A DNA stretch of 46,303 nt from Coriobacteriia bacterium (GCA_030536315.1 JAUNQF010000008.1:1-46303), one strand, 5' to 3'; counted from the first letter of the stretch, positions 14,101 to 26,634 are shown. Made by a program: numbers and translations. The notes: generated by a model not told the origin, from the letters alone.

Positions 14101-17100
14101 ATAATATTGTAGTTTGCAGAAACATCTTTTGTAGCTTCTGTTTGTGCGTTAGCATTTGTAACAACAACCTTAGTAATGGTTACTTCTTGGCCAGGATCAT
14201 TTACTTCGGTTGCAGAATTGTTGGCCCAAGTAACAGGATTATTATCAGGGTCAAGAATATGACCTGGGCAAAGTTGATTCTTATCATATGTATATTCTGT
14301 TAGTTTATGCTCATCACCGTCGTAGGTAAACTCTGCACTCACAGGAGAAACAACTAAATCGCGCTTATTGATAGTAAGTTGAATATCATTTTGAGTAATT
14401 GCGAAGTTACTCAATAAAGTTCCCTCCGCAGGAATTGTTTCACAAATTAAATTTTTGCCATTTATTGTATAAGAACCCACATTGCTAGAGTTAGTTGTAA
14501 GTCTAATAGTAATGGTGTCTTTATCCGCACCGAAGGGTTGCTCAACAATTTCCTTAACGAAAACTTCACCACTGTAAGTTTCAACATACTCATCATGTGA
14601 AATAGTTAATGGACATTTTGCAATTGATCAAACAATATTAGTTACGGTGCCAGAATAATTACCTATACCTGTAATTGATGCAGAATACTTATCCGAAGCA
14701 TCTTTACCAGTGTTTCCAGTGATTGTATAATCTTCCGCTCTAAGTGTAAGCTCATCTGCATCGGCTGGTTTGTATTTAACAACAAAATCTTTTGTTTGAG
14801 TGCTACCGTTATAAATAAGATCTTCGACCGGAGTAACAGTCAATGTTCCATCTTTAGTAATGTCGGCTGGAGTGATATTTAAAATACCGCCTTCAAACTC
14901 TCATGTTACATGAACATTTGTATCGCCGTCCAGATAAGCAAAATTTTCCTGAACACTTTCTGGTAATGATTCCGAAGTTCCAATATCTGTTCTAGAAGCA
15001 GAAATCTCTGCTGAAGTTGGTTTAACCTTGCCTTCGGTTTGAAGACCTTGAGGGTTGGAAACAGCAATTAAGTCGTAACCATCGATACTTCTCTCAGTTC
15101 CATTATATTTATACGAAGCCGAATGCCCCACAACCTTTAACGAAAGACTTGCAGGTGTAATTTTCCAGCCATATTGTGCTGTCTTCGAAGTTGAGTAGTT
15201 TGAGCCTTCCTGGCCAGTAACTTTCAAAGTATAATCTTGAGCATCTTTTCCAGTATCGGAATTCTCAACTATAACGTAATCTCTATCTTTAACTAGAGTC
15301 TTTCCGTTTTCTCCAAAGCGTGTATCAACAACACTAACCCTTGTAGTTTGGATTTGCGCGTTATAAACTAAGTCGGTTGCAGTAACTTCGATATCAGAAC
15401 TATCAAGTTCGTAAGGATTGATAACAATTTGTGAATCTTTCCCGTAATTTATATTGTAATTGTTAAGATTCGTTCCTTCATTAGGAGTAATAGCTACCTG
15501 AATGCTTGTATCGCCTGAACCAGAATTATGATAATAAGTCTTGGCGTCGGCACCGAGCGTTGTGGCTGTAGCGGTTGCTAGGCCTTCGTCGCCAATCCAG
15601 CCAGCACCTTCATAATTAAAACAAGATTTAATATCATGGGTTTTTACTTGGCCATCATAATCATCACTAAATTCAAAAGCTTTCGCATTTATATTAACTT
15701 TCTTGATTTCAAAACGAACAGTATGTGTAGTGCTCTTGTCTGCTTCGATATTCCATCTATACCAAGGTTTTAGAGTAACGGTTGAATAATAAACGCCGGC
15801 ATCTGTAGCCTTAAAATTATCATCTATGGTCATACATCCGGAATCATAATTAACACCTTGCTGAGCAGTACCATCATAGAATAAGTCATCTACAGCGGTT
15901 GGATAATCAACACCAGTGTAATCAACTTTAATATTCGAAGTAGATTTGCCATAAATTCCTTCTTTAACGGTACTACTCTTTTGAATAGTTCCATTTGCTT
16001 GAACATTATTTATGACAAATCCAGCTTCAACATTTTCTCCTAATACTTTATATGTGCCTAAGTCTATAGGCTCAGATACCTCGCCAGCAAGCAAAATACC
16101 ATGATCTGGCTCTCCATCTTTATAAATAATTGCTTTATTTCCAGTTAGGCCTAACAAATCAGACGTAATAACTGTTTCGTAAACATTTACATTAGAATTG
16201 TTTCTTATTACTGCGGAATACTTAATTTCATCATTAATGTGAACAGGTATCGTAGCTGGATCTTGAGGTACAGCCGTGATTTCTACAACAATATCTTTTC
16301 TAATGTCTTCTGTAGGTATATAAATTTCTTCTTCATTCGAATTACACTCTCCACCTCAGTAGGGACTTTCTTCAGGAGTATTATTGTAATAAGCTGTAGA
16401 AGTAAATCATAGACTTAACTTACCAAAAGCAATATCTTCAGATGCGACAGTATATTCAAATTTCTTAGTTATAGTTTCACTAATATCTAAGAGACCCTTG
16501 TCCATTTTTAAGTCATCTCTCTCACCCCAAGCAGAATAATATGAAAAACCAAGAAGATCTCCTGGTGAGTATCATTGGGTTGCTCTAACAGGAACGGAGC
16601 TATTGTTTGTAATTTCTACAGTAAAAAGAATTTTTTCACCCAAGGAAACTTTATGCCCCTCAGGAACATCCGAAGTAACGTGTAGATTTAAGTCCATGAC
16701 AGGTATTGGCCATAAATTTACACCATAATGAAATACGCCAGCACTAGTAAAAGAATATATGTGACCAGTGGAAATCTTTTGGTCATCAGGGTCTAGCATA
16801 TTTAAATACTGATATTCATTAGTATTTGTAAGAACATAATGAACATTGATTGATGATTTCCAGCTATCTTCTGTAAAACTTAAATAACTATTTGCAGGAT
16901 TCTCTGTGTCTACATAAGCCCTTTCTTGAGAATTTTTTGTGCTAATAAGTTTTAAATTAAGACTTTCAATTTTTTCTCCAGCATCATTTTCTCAATGTCC
17001 ATTTTCATCAGACATGAAATTAATATTAGCTTCTTGAATATTAAGAACAATATATCCTGTTATTATTTTAAAGTTTGTGCCATGAGGCGGAGTGTCGTAT

Positions 17101-20100
17101 TGAACGCCCAAATATTCAGGATTACTTCCTTCTACTGGATCCACATTAACGTCATCAAGCTTAGTAACATAAATATTAATTTTCACACCATAAATCTTTT
17201 CTTCTGGAGATGGTTCAATATCTGTAAGCTCAACAATTCTGTCATCACTTATAGTACTATTTGCAGTAAAAGAATTTCCTGAGATGGTTCCTACACCATC
17301 GTATTGAAATTCTGCAACTGGAGAATCTGCATATGTAATTACTGGATTAGGAGCTATACATGCTGGAGGATCAGCTTCTGGGTCAGTTAAAGCATTTAAC
17401 AAGCTAACTGATTCGCCAGGGCTTACTTTAAAGCTGGTAGGCTCAACACTTTGCTGTAATGGCAAGATAGAAACAAAACCAACAACCTGCCCTATAGAAT
17501 ATTTATGTAATAAATCTCCTTCGAGGCTAAAATCACTAGCTTTGTAAGAAACAATATTATTAACACCAACAAATTTAGAATCGCAGTAAACAATAGCGCC
17601 TTCTTCCATCTTTACTGTTACAGAATTAACATCTTCGCCAACAAGTCCATCAATAATATGCGCTTCTTGCGCAACGGCTTCTGTTGTTCCATCATAATGT
17701 TTTTCAATAGTAGCTATTTCTACAGTAACTTCACTACCCTTAATACAATATTCATTACATTCAATGGTGTATGTTTTTGATTTATCGACAACTATTTCAC
17801 CATTAACGACTTGAACGTCATAAAATGAAATACGCGCTTTGTATCAACCTGGATCAACTGGAACAAAGTCTATTGGTTCTCATGACTCTTTCTTGTTAGA
17901 CTGAGATTGTCTATGAGAACCAGTAGTGCTTTTCATATACTGAATATCTGTAGCTGGAACAGCAAATGTATGATTTATAAACTCATAATAGTTTACGATC
18001 TCGACAGGGTGTTCTTCACCATCATAAATAATTGGGTCTTTATACCATTCGCCTTGGCGTCCCACGCTTTGAATTGTGGCTGGAAGTTTATCATTGCCAT
18101 ACTTACACTTTGAGAAAGTGTATGTGCCGTCTGCATAATTTCGTTGCACAAAACCCACATCGCACTTTAAAGAAATTGTATCATCAGGACCATCATATTG
18201 TGGAAGCTCTGGATATAACGAATATGTAAAGTTATGCTCATGCGGAACAATCCACAGTTCAAATGAGCCTAGGGCATTATCTACCTTCGTATTAATTAAA
18301 AGTTCATACGATAACCTTCCTACAACTTCATCCAAAACAAAACATTTAACGCTTGGATCAGTTAAATCTTTACTACCTGGAGTCAAATTTAGCATTGAAG
18401 CGCCATAACCTTCAGAAATATCAATATCAGTATTCTTTGCATAGTTAACACCAATTAAACTACGAGTATCTAATGGTTTATTAGGATCGATATGAACATA
18501 TCCTTTTGTGTTGTCTTGTAGTTGTAGAGCAAGGTTGTCTTCATACACTTCGTTATATTCACGAGACATATTATTTGTAACATTCATTTTGCCTGAAAGA
18601 TATAAATCACAGGAGTTAAAGTTTGTACTTCCGTAGCCAGTATAAACGTTAATTCCGCCACCGTAGTTATAGCAAACACTTTTGTCAGTAATGGTATCAT
18701 GCTTTAAACCACTCATATTGTTTTGAACAGTGCAGCTATCCATATAACAAGTAGTGCCATGGAACAAGAATATAGCACCAGCACGATAATTAGATGTGTT
18801 GTCATAAAAATTAGAGCTATTAATATTTACAACAGGAGATTTATTCTTAGAAAAAGTTGCAAGTGCACCGCCACCTCATGGACTGTAATAACCCGATGTT
18901 GATGTACTTTCTCCAATTTGCTTATTATTCTTGAATTCACAATAATTAATATTAGCGGTACCGGCATAACATTCTGTATTCATCATACCTATAAGAACGG
19001 CACCACCACCACCCATTGATACATTACCGGTAAAATAAACTGCGGATAAATTACATTTTGGGTTTTTTGTGAGAGAGCCGCTTCGAATTGCTCCACCACC
19101 GCTGCCAGCCGGATAAGTCCACTTATGAGTCATGGAAGAGTCTCCACGATACTTATTTTCATTACCAACAAAATTGACTGCATAAGCATCTAATGTGCCC
19201 TCGTTATAAATAGCAGAATAATTAGCGCCAGTTATCACACCGCCGTCCACATAATAATCAGTTGTATTTCCGCTTGTATCTAAAACTCATTTACCATCAG
19301 AATTTGGATTAAAGTAATGCCTGCAGTACTCTTCGCCAAACTTACAATCAAAAATTTCTAGACTGCCTTTATTTTGAATAAATAAATGAGTTGGAACAGA
19401 TTCATTATCTACTTCATTTCCTTCCCAATATAAGGCATAGCCATTAAGATCAAGATGCAAGGATTCTGAAGAGGTGATAGTGGCAGTAGCATTGATTCCT
19501 ATATCACTATCCAAATAATAATATCCATTTGTTGGAAGTTTATGAGTAGCTGAACTGAAAGTTAGTTTAGTGTATGTTTGACCTTCATGTACATGTTGAC
19601 GTTCTCGCTCTGTTGTAAGTTGATATGTTTGTTCAGAAAATACATTCTTTTTTGTAAATGATGCCGTATATTCAGTCAGACCAGGTTCTGCAGAAGTAGC
19701 TCTTTTTATTACGTTTTCAGTGACTGAATGATCATCCATTGTGCATAACTCAGTAACATGAACAGATATCCCTGCAGCAAGAACCTCACACATTCCAAAA
19801 CATGTAACATTTTCTGGGTCACTAAGATCTCAGATATAAGAAGGAATTTCTGCTATAAGGGTTAAGTTTTCAGTTATAGTAAATTCACGTTCATAAGAAA
19901 CGGTAGGGGCTGCTTCGGTATGAAACCAAATAACACCTTGCATTGTTTCTAATTTAACCTTGTCCCCAGAAACAAAATTATATTTACCATCAGCGTCAGG
20001 TAAAACCTCAACATAAAATAGAAGAATATCTTGAAATAAGGGGATGCCCCTAAATACTTTAACATTGTTTTGAATAGTTTCTGTTTCAGGATGGGAATTA

Positions 20101-21704
20101 AGAGTAAGTGCAACTTTTTGCCCAGGATCAGCTTCAGCTTCAATTGTTAAAGTAAGTTGCACGATATCACGAACATTATATTTAACATACATTTCTGAGT
20201 TTTTATATTTTTTCCCAGGATCTTGGATGTTTCTAACATTAAGTTTAATAATGCCATCTGAAGAAAAACAAGGAATGACACACTCAATTTGCTTTCCGCC
20301 AGCCTGGAACGTAATTTCATCTGTCACATAAAAATCTTGCCAGAGTACAGTAACACCCAAATTACCCGTATCGGCACCTGCTCCTCTGTTTACAACTACA
20401 TTAATCTTATGACACAAGTCGTAATAAGAAATATCTCCTATATCATATGTAGACCCGTCATCTGGAATTATTGGCAAATTGTGTTCGCTTTGTCCGAAAA
20501 TTATTGTATTACCAGTTTTTTCAGAATATATTTGTAAGCCTTTAAGCTGGCCACTTGAAACGCTTTCTGATTCAAATTCAAAGTTTCCTTTATGGTCGTC
20601 TCCTGCAGAAACGCTAATATCTTTTTGAGTAAATATTTGACCGCTAGAATCTTGATAAGCAATGTTAATAATGTCGTCTGAGCAAATATTGTTTAAATTT
20701 AGCTTAAATTTGCCTGTGTATCCTTCGGTTTTAATGTTGTTAATTTTAATTCCACCATATTTGTAATAATCGCTTTTTCCTGAATTGTATGGGCGTGAAT
20801 AAATATAATATTCAGCATCTTTTTCAAAGAAACCGTCTCCATTGGTAAATGTAACCGTTTTGTAATTTGTAGAATTTAACGTAAACTCTTGAATATAATT
20901 TTTCGAATAAGTGTCGCCTGTTGCTGCTTTTTTAACAATACCAACAACAGCATACCTTTGACTGTTACTTGTGTATACACTTGCAACGTTTAATGAAATG
21001 CTTCTTAGATTTTGTTGAGGAATTATTTTTATATAGTTATTAAAAATTGTTCCGTGTGTATTTTTAGAGCCGCCATCAGATTTAAGCATGTGTTGCTTAT
21101 TCATTACGTATCCATTAGAATCGATGGTAGTGCTTCCTCCATCAAGAGTTGAATAATTAGCACTATAAGGACCAACAAAAGTTATACGCGCAGATTTGTT
21201 TGTAGCAAAATAATCTTCGGTATTGAGTGTTGAGCTAGAGCTAGTATTTAAAGTTGTCTTTGAACCAAAATAAGCACTAAAATCCCATTCATAAGGTCCA
21301 CATTGCTCATCTTTTGCATCGTTTAAAGAATGAATGTTTTCATCATTTGTTTCTTCGTCAGAAGAATCGGATTCGAGGACTGGGCCTGCAACTTCGGGTT
21401 GGTCGGGCGTTTCGGGGTCGACTTCGGAGTCGTCGGATTCTTCGCCACCGCCACCTGGATCTGGCGATTCTGGATCAGGATCCGTTGCGCCTTCTTCGGT
21501 GGTTTGAGCTGCTTCGGTGTCATTAGCCCAGGCAGTAATGGTTTTCGCGGCATCGGCCGGCCATAGCAAAAAGACCAATAAAAAAGCAACGATTGCCGAA
21601 ACAACACGTTGCCAGATTGGCATTTTGCGAAGCGTTGCAGACGCCCCCCCCCATGAGGTTTTTCCGAGTTTCTTTCCTAAATTCAAATTCTTCAACGATT
21701 TCAT
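2169..21704 (-). CDS. Giant cell-surface adhesin-like protein with about 50 MBG/YDG-type repeats (6,511 residues, 21 UGA-Trp codons)
   Basis: One frame of 6,512 codons, ATG at 21702-21704 to TAA at 2169-2171. Under the standard code it breaks into 18 long pieces, but all share one frame and every break is TGA. Layout: charged N-region and signal peptide (hydrophobic near residues 32-52); acidic Asp/Glu/Pro linker to about 130; beta-rich region; a Gly-Gly-Ala-Ile-rich segment (about 700-1070) resembling a right-handed beta-helix; then about 5,000 residues of MBG/YDG-like repeats of 75-80 residues with YNG/YDG, GNYTG and W-x-I-x-KA signatures. It ends with VPGQTGDST, a hydrophobic helix and RRPKK, a degenerate sortase-type anchor. 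Trp in the repeat signature is UGG in some copies and UGA in others. Probably secreted and wall-attached; ligand unknown. Confidence 0.9.
21644..21652 (-). repeat. Run of nine G in the coding strand near the 5' end of the giant gene
   Basis: Nine consecutive C on the plus strand, so G9 in the coding strand, encode Trp-Gly-Gly-Ala at about residues 18-21, before the signal-peptide core. With nine G the frame joins ATG to the rest of the protein. Gain or loss of one G would send translation into a short dead-end frame. Such tracts are typical slipped-strand phase-variation switches. Confidence 0.8.
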
Positions 21705-21710
21705 AATAGC

Positions 21711-21717
21711 TCCTCCT
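21711..21717 (-). promoter_or_regulatory. Ribosome binding site of the giant gene
   Basis: Coding-strand AGGAGGA lies 6 nt before the ATG at 21704. It fixes the start upstream of the poly-G tract and is one of the strongest Shine-Dalgarno sites in the window. Confidence 0.85.
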
Positions 21718-21787
21718 AAACATAGAGTTTTAGACTATGGAGTTCTTTAGAACATAAGCAACTTGAGTGCGTTTATAGCCACGTGAA

Positions 21788-21793
21788 ATTATA
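21788..21793 (-). promoter_or_regulatory. Putative -10 box (TATAAT) of the giant gene
   Basis: Exact TATAAT on the minus strand, 83 nt before the start codon, in the gap after typA. No good -35 is visible. The leader of about 75 nt contains small inverted repeats (GTTCTAAAGAAC and CATAG...CTATG) that might fold. Confidence 0.5.
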
Positions 21794-21832
21794 GCATAGA
21801 AATTAGGCCAACGCAGGCACAATTAGCAAGTT

Positions 21833-23683
21833 TTAAAGTTGGTGGGCTTTTTTGCGTTCGGTTGCTGTAAGGAGTTTTTTACGAAGGCGGATGTGCTTCG
21901 GAGTTACTTCGACAAGTTCTGTGTCGTCGATGTATTCGAGGGCCTCTTCCAGGGTAAATGTGACAGGCGGAGTCAGCTGAATTGCCTTGTCGCTGCCAGA
22001 TGCACGCTGATTTCCAAGATGCTTGGTCTTGGCCACGTTAACCACAATGTCTTGTTCCTTCGCGCTTTCGCCAACAATCATGCCTTCGTAACAAGCATCG
22101 CCCGGACTAATGAAAAGATGCCCGCGCTCTTGCAAAGTGTCGAGCGCAAATGCGACGGCTTTCTCGGTACTCATTGACACAAGTGCGCCATTTTTGCGGC
22201 CGGTGTATTCAAAATTGACAGGACCGTATTCTGCGAAGTGATGGAAAAGTGTGGCGCTACCATGGGAAACGTTGAGAAGTTTGGTGGCCAGGCCCATGGT
22301 GCCTCGGCTCGGGATCTTAAACACGAGGTGGGTCTGATCGGCCTTGGCGTTCATCTCGGTCATCTCGCCACCGCAATTGCCGAAAACCTCGATGACCTTT
22401 CCACTGTATTCGTTATCCACGTCGACCACAGCTTCTTCAATCGGTTCAAGCGTGTGGCCGGCTTCGTCAGTCTTGACCAAAACGCGCGGACGCCCGACCT
22501 GAAATTCGTAACCTTCGCGACGCATGGTCTCCATCAAAACACTCAAGTGCAAAACGCCGCGGCCGGCAACTTCCATCGCAGTGCTGTCCGCGACTTCGGT
22601 GATGCGCATACTAATGTTGCTTTCTTTCTCACGAAGCAGACGCTCCTTGAGTTGACGCCCGCCAACGATCTCGCCGTCCTGACCAACAAGAGGGCTGGTC
22701 GAGGGTTCAAAAATTACAGCCATGGTTGGCTCTTCAACTTCGATTGGCGCAAAAAGGTTCGCGGCACGCGCGGCAGCTTCGTCGATCGCAGCAGCATCAT
22801 CGCCCGACACGTCCACAATCACATCTCCAATGTCGGCATCATCCACACCAACAACGGCAACAATGTCACCCGCGGCGGCCTCGGTCACTTCGTTCTTGCC
22901 AAGATTCTCAAAAACGAACAACTGTTTGATTTGCGTCTTGTATTTTTTACCATGATTGTTCACGGCGAGGACCTGCTGGCCCTTTTTCAGCGTTCCGAAG
23001 CCGAGGCGCCCAACTCCAATTCTGCCTTGATAGCTGGAGTGATCAACCGTTGATATTTGAAGAGCGCAGGGCTCTTCGGCCTCAACTTCGGGGGCCGGAA
23101 CTTCGTTGATTATCATATCCAAAAGCGGGAACATGTCGGTGTTTGTGTCGGTCAGTTCCGCGCGAGCGTAACCTTGCGCCGCACTTGCGTAAATGATTGG
23201 GAAGTCCAGCTGCGCGTCGGTCGCGTTAAGGTCGACCATCAAATCGAAGACCTCGTCGACAACCGCATCCGGGCGCGCGCCATCGCGGTCAATCTTGTTA
23301 ACGACCAAAATTATGCGCATACCCTGGGACAACGCGTGCTTGAGCACAAATCGAGTCTGAGGCATAGGACCTTCGAAGGCATCAACGATGAGCAGCGCCG
23401 CATCGGCCATGTTAAGCACGCGCTCGACTTCGCCACCAAAATCAGCGTGGCCAGGCGTGTCAATGATGTTGATTTTTTTGTTTTTGTAATTTATCGCGAC
23501 ATTTTTCGAAAGAATTGTGATGCCGCGCTCGCGCTCCTGATCATTGCTGTCAAGGACGCGTTCGTCAACTTTCTGATTCTGGCGAAACACATCGGTCGCC
23601 TTTAGCAAGCAATCAACCAGAGTTGTTTTCCCATGGTCAACGTGCGCAATTATCGCCACATTTCTAATATCATCTCGTCTCAT
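21833..23683 (-). CDS. typA: Translational GTPase TypA/BipA
   Basis: A 616-residue ribosome-binding GTPase acting in ribosome assembly and stress adaptation. The G domain is complete: AHVDHGKTT (G1), [12 protein letters not shown] (G3) and NKID (G4). EF-G-like domains and the BipA-specific C-terminal domain follow ([11 protein letters not shown], then [11 protein letters not shown]). The length is normal for the family. The ATG (23681-23683) is preceded by an exact TATAAT only 9 nt away and has no Shine-Dalgarno site, suggesting a leaderless transcript. No TGA codons occur. It is followed by the giant gene with no clear terminator. GC content is visibly higher than in the giant gene or the rpmH region. 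Confidence 0.98.
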   Translation of the reverse strand: MRRDDIRNVAIIAHVDHGKTTLVDCLLKATDVFRQNQKVDERVLDSNDQERERGITILSKNVAINYKNKKINIIDTPGHADFGGEVERVLNMADAALLIVDAFEGPMPQTRFVLKHALSQGMRIILVVNKIDRDGARPDAVVDEVFDLMVDLNATDAQLDFPIIYASAAQGYARAELTDTNTDMFPLLDMIINEVPAPEVEAEEPCALQISTVDHSSYQGRIGVGRLGFGTLKKGQQVLAVNNHGKKYKTQIKQLFVFENLGKNEVTEAAAGDIVAVVGVDDADIGDVIVDVSGDDAAAIDEAAARAANLFAPIEVEEPTMAVIFEPSTSPLVGQDGEIVGGRQLKERLLREKESNISMRITEVADSTAMEVAGRGVLHLSVLMETMRREGYEFQVGRPRVLVKTDEAGHTLEPIEEAVVDVDNEYSGKVIEVFGNCGGEMTEMNAKADQTHLVFKIPSRGTMGLATKLLNVSHGSATLFHHFAEYGPVNFEYTGRKNGALVSMSTEKAVAFALDTLQERGHLFISPGDACYEGMIVGESAKEQDIVVNVAKTKHLGNQRASGSDKAIQLTPPVTFTLEEALEYIDDTELVEVTPKHIRLRKKLLTATERKKAHQL

Positions 23684-23692
23684 AAGCCGTGC

Positions 23693-23698
23693 ATTATA
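23693..23698 (-). promoter_or_regulatory. -10 box of typA, next to the start codon
   Basis: TATAAT on the minus strand ends 9 nt before the typA ATG. Transcription starting about 7 nt downstream would begin at or just before the ATG. The box is also just past the stop of the small upstream gene, so typA can be transcribed separately from the dinB operon. Confidence 0.6.
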
Positions 23699-23701
23699 CC
23701 A

Positions 23702-23869
23702 CTATTTTTTAGAGGCTTTGTCGATTGATTCTTCGAAGCCGTTTAACGCTGCGAATGGTGCAAATTGCGCGGCGCGATTATAACGAGGCATACGAGGATG
23801 CTTCGCTTCGTCGGGCTCATGCCTTGGCATATCAATTATGTCTTTGTATTTTTCTCTTGCTTCTTCCAT
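23702..23869 (-). CDS. YolD-like small protein, translationally coupled to dinB
   Basis: A 55-residue protein ending in TAG. The sequence contains YKDIIDMPRHEPDE, then RMPRYNRAAQFAPFAALNGF and a charged tail. The RAAQFAPFAAL...GFEE core is the hallmark of small proteins found beside Y-family polymerases in Firmicutes and Coriobacteria (YolD-like group). Its ATG shares one base with the dinB stop codon (TAATG), which indicates translational coupling. It may regulate or assist the polymerase; no biochemical role can be read from sequence. Confidence 0.85.
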   Translation of the reverse strand: MEEAREKYKDIIDMPRHEPDEAKHPRMPRYNRAAQFAPFAALNGFEESIDKASKK

Positions 23870-25440
23870 TATGCCTTATGTCCGCCTATCTGCGCGTTGC
23901 GTTCTTTCATGGTGGCGCCTTCTTGCAGGTTCATACCTCGTAGAATAGCGTTTTTGCCAAACTTTTCCTTGACCGCAAGCATCACACGTTGAAGTTCAAG
24001 CTCGCGTTCGAGCTTTTCATCTTCGGCAGCCTTGAGTTTTTCCTCCAGCTCATAATTAGTAAAAATATTCATTTGCGTAACTTTTGGAGGCGCGGCTGCT
24101 GCGGCTTCGTCAACTTGCTGCTTTGGAAGCACAGCCTCGGCCGTCACATTGAAACGGCGAATCAGCAGCTGCTTGTCTACCACTTGGTCAAACGCATCGG
24201 CAACCGCATCCATAATAATAGTGGCCGACGAAGTTCATCGCGGCAGGTTAATTGTCTTGCGAGCATATTTAGGCACCTTGCGCCCATAGTGATCAGTGTC
24301 TATTTCCCCAGCGTAGGCGTTCACAATTCCCTTTTCAATATCCATGATATTTTTGATGTCGTAACCAACATGAATCACAAGCTTCTTGGTCACCAAATTT
24401 TTCGAAACCAATTCCTGCGAAAGCGCATCCGCCATCTCGCGAAGCACCAGCCGGCCTTCGTCATTTTTATAAGGACGATGCAAAACCTGACCGCTGCTTA
24501 CACTATTAGTGACAGGCTTGTAAGCCTTAACATCCGCGATGGTGCACGGCTCTCAACCTCAAGCGTGGTCGATCAAAAGCTCGGCGTTAATGCCGAAGAT
24601 CTCGTAAAGCAGGTCTTCGTTTTCAACCGAACAACGGGCAATGTCTCCCATCGTGTGCATTCCATAGGCCTCCAACCTGCGAGTATACCCAGCTCCAATC
24701 ATTCAAAAGTCCGAAAGCGGACGATGATTCCACATATGCTGCCGGTAGCCCTGCTCATCCAAAAACGCAATGCGCGCGCCATTTTTATCCGGCTCCATCC
24801 GCTTGGCAAAAACATCCATCGCAATTTTGCACAAATACATGTTCGTGCCAATGCCAACGGTCGCGGTGATTCCGGTCTCGGCCAAAACATCGGCAATCAT
24901 GCGGCGCGCCAGTTCTTCGGCGGTGCAATCGTGCATCATCAAATAAGGCGTGGCATCGATAAAAACTTCGTCGATGCTGTAAACGTGAATATCTTCCGGC
25001 GCAACATAGCGCAAATAGATTTCATAAATTTGGGTGCTGACCTGGATGTATTTCGCCATTTGCGGAGGCGCAACAATATAGTCAAGCTCATATTCCGGAT
25101 GACTTTTCAGCTCCGCATCGAAGGTACATTTCTTCGTGAACTTTTTCGAAACCGCGCCATGCCGACTTGTGGCATCGACATCATCATAAAGCTCAAGAAG
25201 CCGACGGCCTCGAATCCTGTTAATCTCATCCACCGCTTCGATAACTTCGAAGAGCCGCGCGCGACCCGAAATCCCATAATCCTTCAGTGCCGGCGTTACC
25301 GCCAAGCAAATTGTCTTTTCAGTGTGAGATTTATCAGCAACTACCAGGTATGCATCAAGCGGGTCAATGTTTCTCTGAACGCATTCGACCGACGCATAAA
25401 AGCTCTTCAAATCAATCGCAATGTAAGTGCGGTCCTCCAT
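23869..25440 (-). CDS. Y-family DNA polymerase (DinB/UmuC type), 523 residues
   Basis: Translesion DNA polymerase. Catalytic acidic residues are visible in IAIDLKSFYASVE (residues 8-20) and YSIDEVFID. The palm, fingers and little-finger regions are present, including DHAWGWEPCT, typical of the UmuC-like branch. A charged tail contains MNIFTNYE, which resembles the clamp-binding region in this group. Four TGA codons (complement of 24703, 24559, 24553 and 24235, first bases) must be read as Trp; two of them form the conserved W-G-W. Without recoding the gene would be in pieces. The start ATG overlaps the stop of the upstream CofE-like gene by one base. The tail makes it longer than a typical 350-420-residue DinB. 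Confidence 0.95.
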
Positions 25441-26621
25441 TACATGGAGTAGTTTTTGAAGTAGTTTTGAACAACGATGATTGGCGTGCCCTTATCGCCG
25501 CTTCCACTTGTGAGGTCGCAAAGCGAACCGATGAGGTCAGTAATTTGGCGAGGCGTTGTGCCCTGCGATGCCATGTTGCCCTTAAGGTCGCTTTCTTTTT
25601 CGCTGATTGCTTTTTTCACTGCGGCTTGGAGTTCTTCGCCACTCAAATCGGCGAAGTCATTGTCCGCCAAATATTTTAGCTTAAGTTCGTTCGGAAGACC
25701 GGTCAAACCTTTAGTGTAACCTGGGGAAACAACGGGGTCAGCAAGCTCCCAAATTTTACCGACAGGATCTTTGAAAGCACCATCGCCATAGACCATGGCC
25801 TCAATTTGCTTGCCAGTAATTTCCGATAATTTGTTCGAAATTGCTTCGGCAACTTCTTGAGCATTTTCCGGGAAAAGCTTAACCGTGCTTTCAGTCGCTT
25901 TGTTCGAGCCGAGCAATCCGTACTTCGAATTGTAACCGCTACCATTAACAGATGCATTCATAATGTCAGCCATTGTTAGAACTGTTTCGCCGCCAGCCTT
26001 CTTAATTCGGCGAGCGTTTCTATCGCGACTGTGAGTATCACAAACCAAAACATTTTTGGTGAATTTCAAAATTGCCTCAGGGCGGTTCGCGAGGATGACC
26101 TCGGCTTCGGCGCCTTCGTCTTCGATGAGCTCTTTATAATAGTCGAGGTAATCGACGCCTGTGAACTCGTGTTTTATGTCGCCGAACTTAGCGTGGAATT
26201 CATCGGCGGTCAGGACATCGCTGTAGGGGTTTACGCCGCTGTCGTCAATTTGGTCTTCGGTTACAAGGTGGTTGCCAACTTCGTCACTTGGATAGCCCAT
26301 CTGGACCACAACTTTTTTAGCGCCGCGAGCAATTCCACGCAGACAAATTGCAAAACGGTTGCGGCTAAAAATTGGGAAGACGATGCCGACGGTTTCTCCG
26401 CCAAGCTTTGCCTTGACGTCCGCGGCAATGTCATCTGTGGAGCAATAATTTTTGGCAGCGCGAGCAACAACACTTTCGGTGACGCAAACTACGTCCTTAT
26501 CGCCCAGCTCAAAGCCATCTTCTTTGCATGCGACGAGGACGCTGTCCACCGTGATTTGAACAATGTCGTCGCCTTCGCGAATTATTGGCGCACGAACGCC
26601 CCTACTTATCGTTGCTGCCAT
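25440..26621 (-). CDS. CofE-like coenzyme F420-0:L-glutamate ligase family protein
   Basis: A 393-residue protein of the F420-0:gamma-glutamyl ligase family. It opens with RAPIIREGDDI, has the family segment DKDVVCVTESVVARA, and contains SRNRFAICLRGIARGAKKV and YGDGAFKDPVGKIWELADP. Archaeal and mycobacterial CofE proteins of about 250 residues add glutamates to F420. Many anaerobes without F420 have longer homologues like this one, whose substrate is unknown. Ribosome site AAGGAAGTG precedes the ATG. The gene lies 13 nt after malic enzyme and overlaps dinB by one base, so it is mid-operon. No other F420 gene is visible, so an F420 role is not supported. Confidence 0.85.
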   Translation of the reverse strand: MAATISRGVRAPIIREGDDIVQITVDSVLVACKEDGFELGDKDVVCVTESVVARAAKNYCSTDDIAADVKAKLGGETVGIVFPIFSRNRFAICLRGIARGAKKVVVQMGYPSDEVGNHLVTEDQIDDSGVNPYSDVLTADEFHAKFGDIKHEFTGVDYLDYYKELIEDEGAEAEVILANRPEAILKFTKNVLVCDTHSRDRNARRIKKAGGETVLTMADIMNASVNGSGYNSKYGLLGSNKATESTVKLFPENAQEVAEAISNKLSEITGKQIEAMVYGDGAFKDPVGKIWELADPVVSPGYTKGLTGLPNELKLKYLADNDFADLSGEELQAAVKKAISEKESDLKGNMASQGTTPRQITDLIGSLCDLTSGSGDKGTPIIVVQNYFKNYSM

Positions 26622-26634
26622 TTAAATCACTTCC

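Noticed and set aside
2169-21704. A decayed pseudogene or a cluster of many small surface-protein genes
   Set aside because: All segments share one frame, all internal stops are TGA, no TAA/TAG occurs inside, and the same TGA codons interrupt essential genes such as dnaA and leuS.
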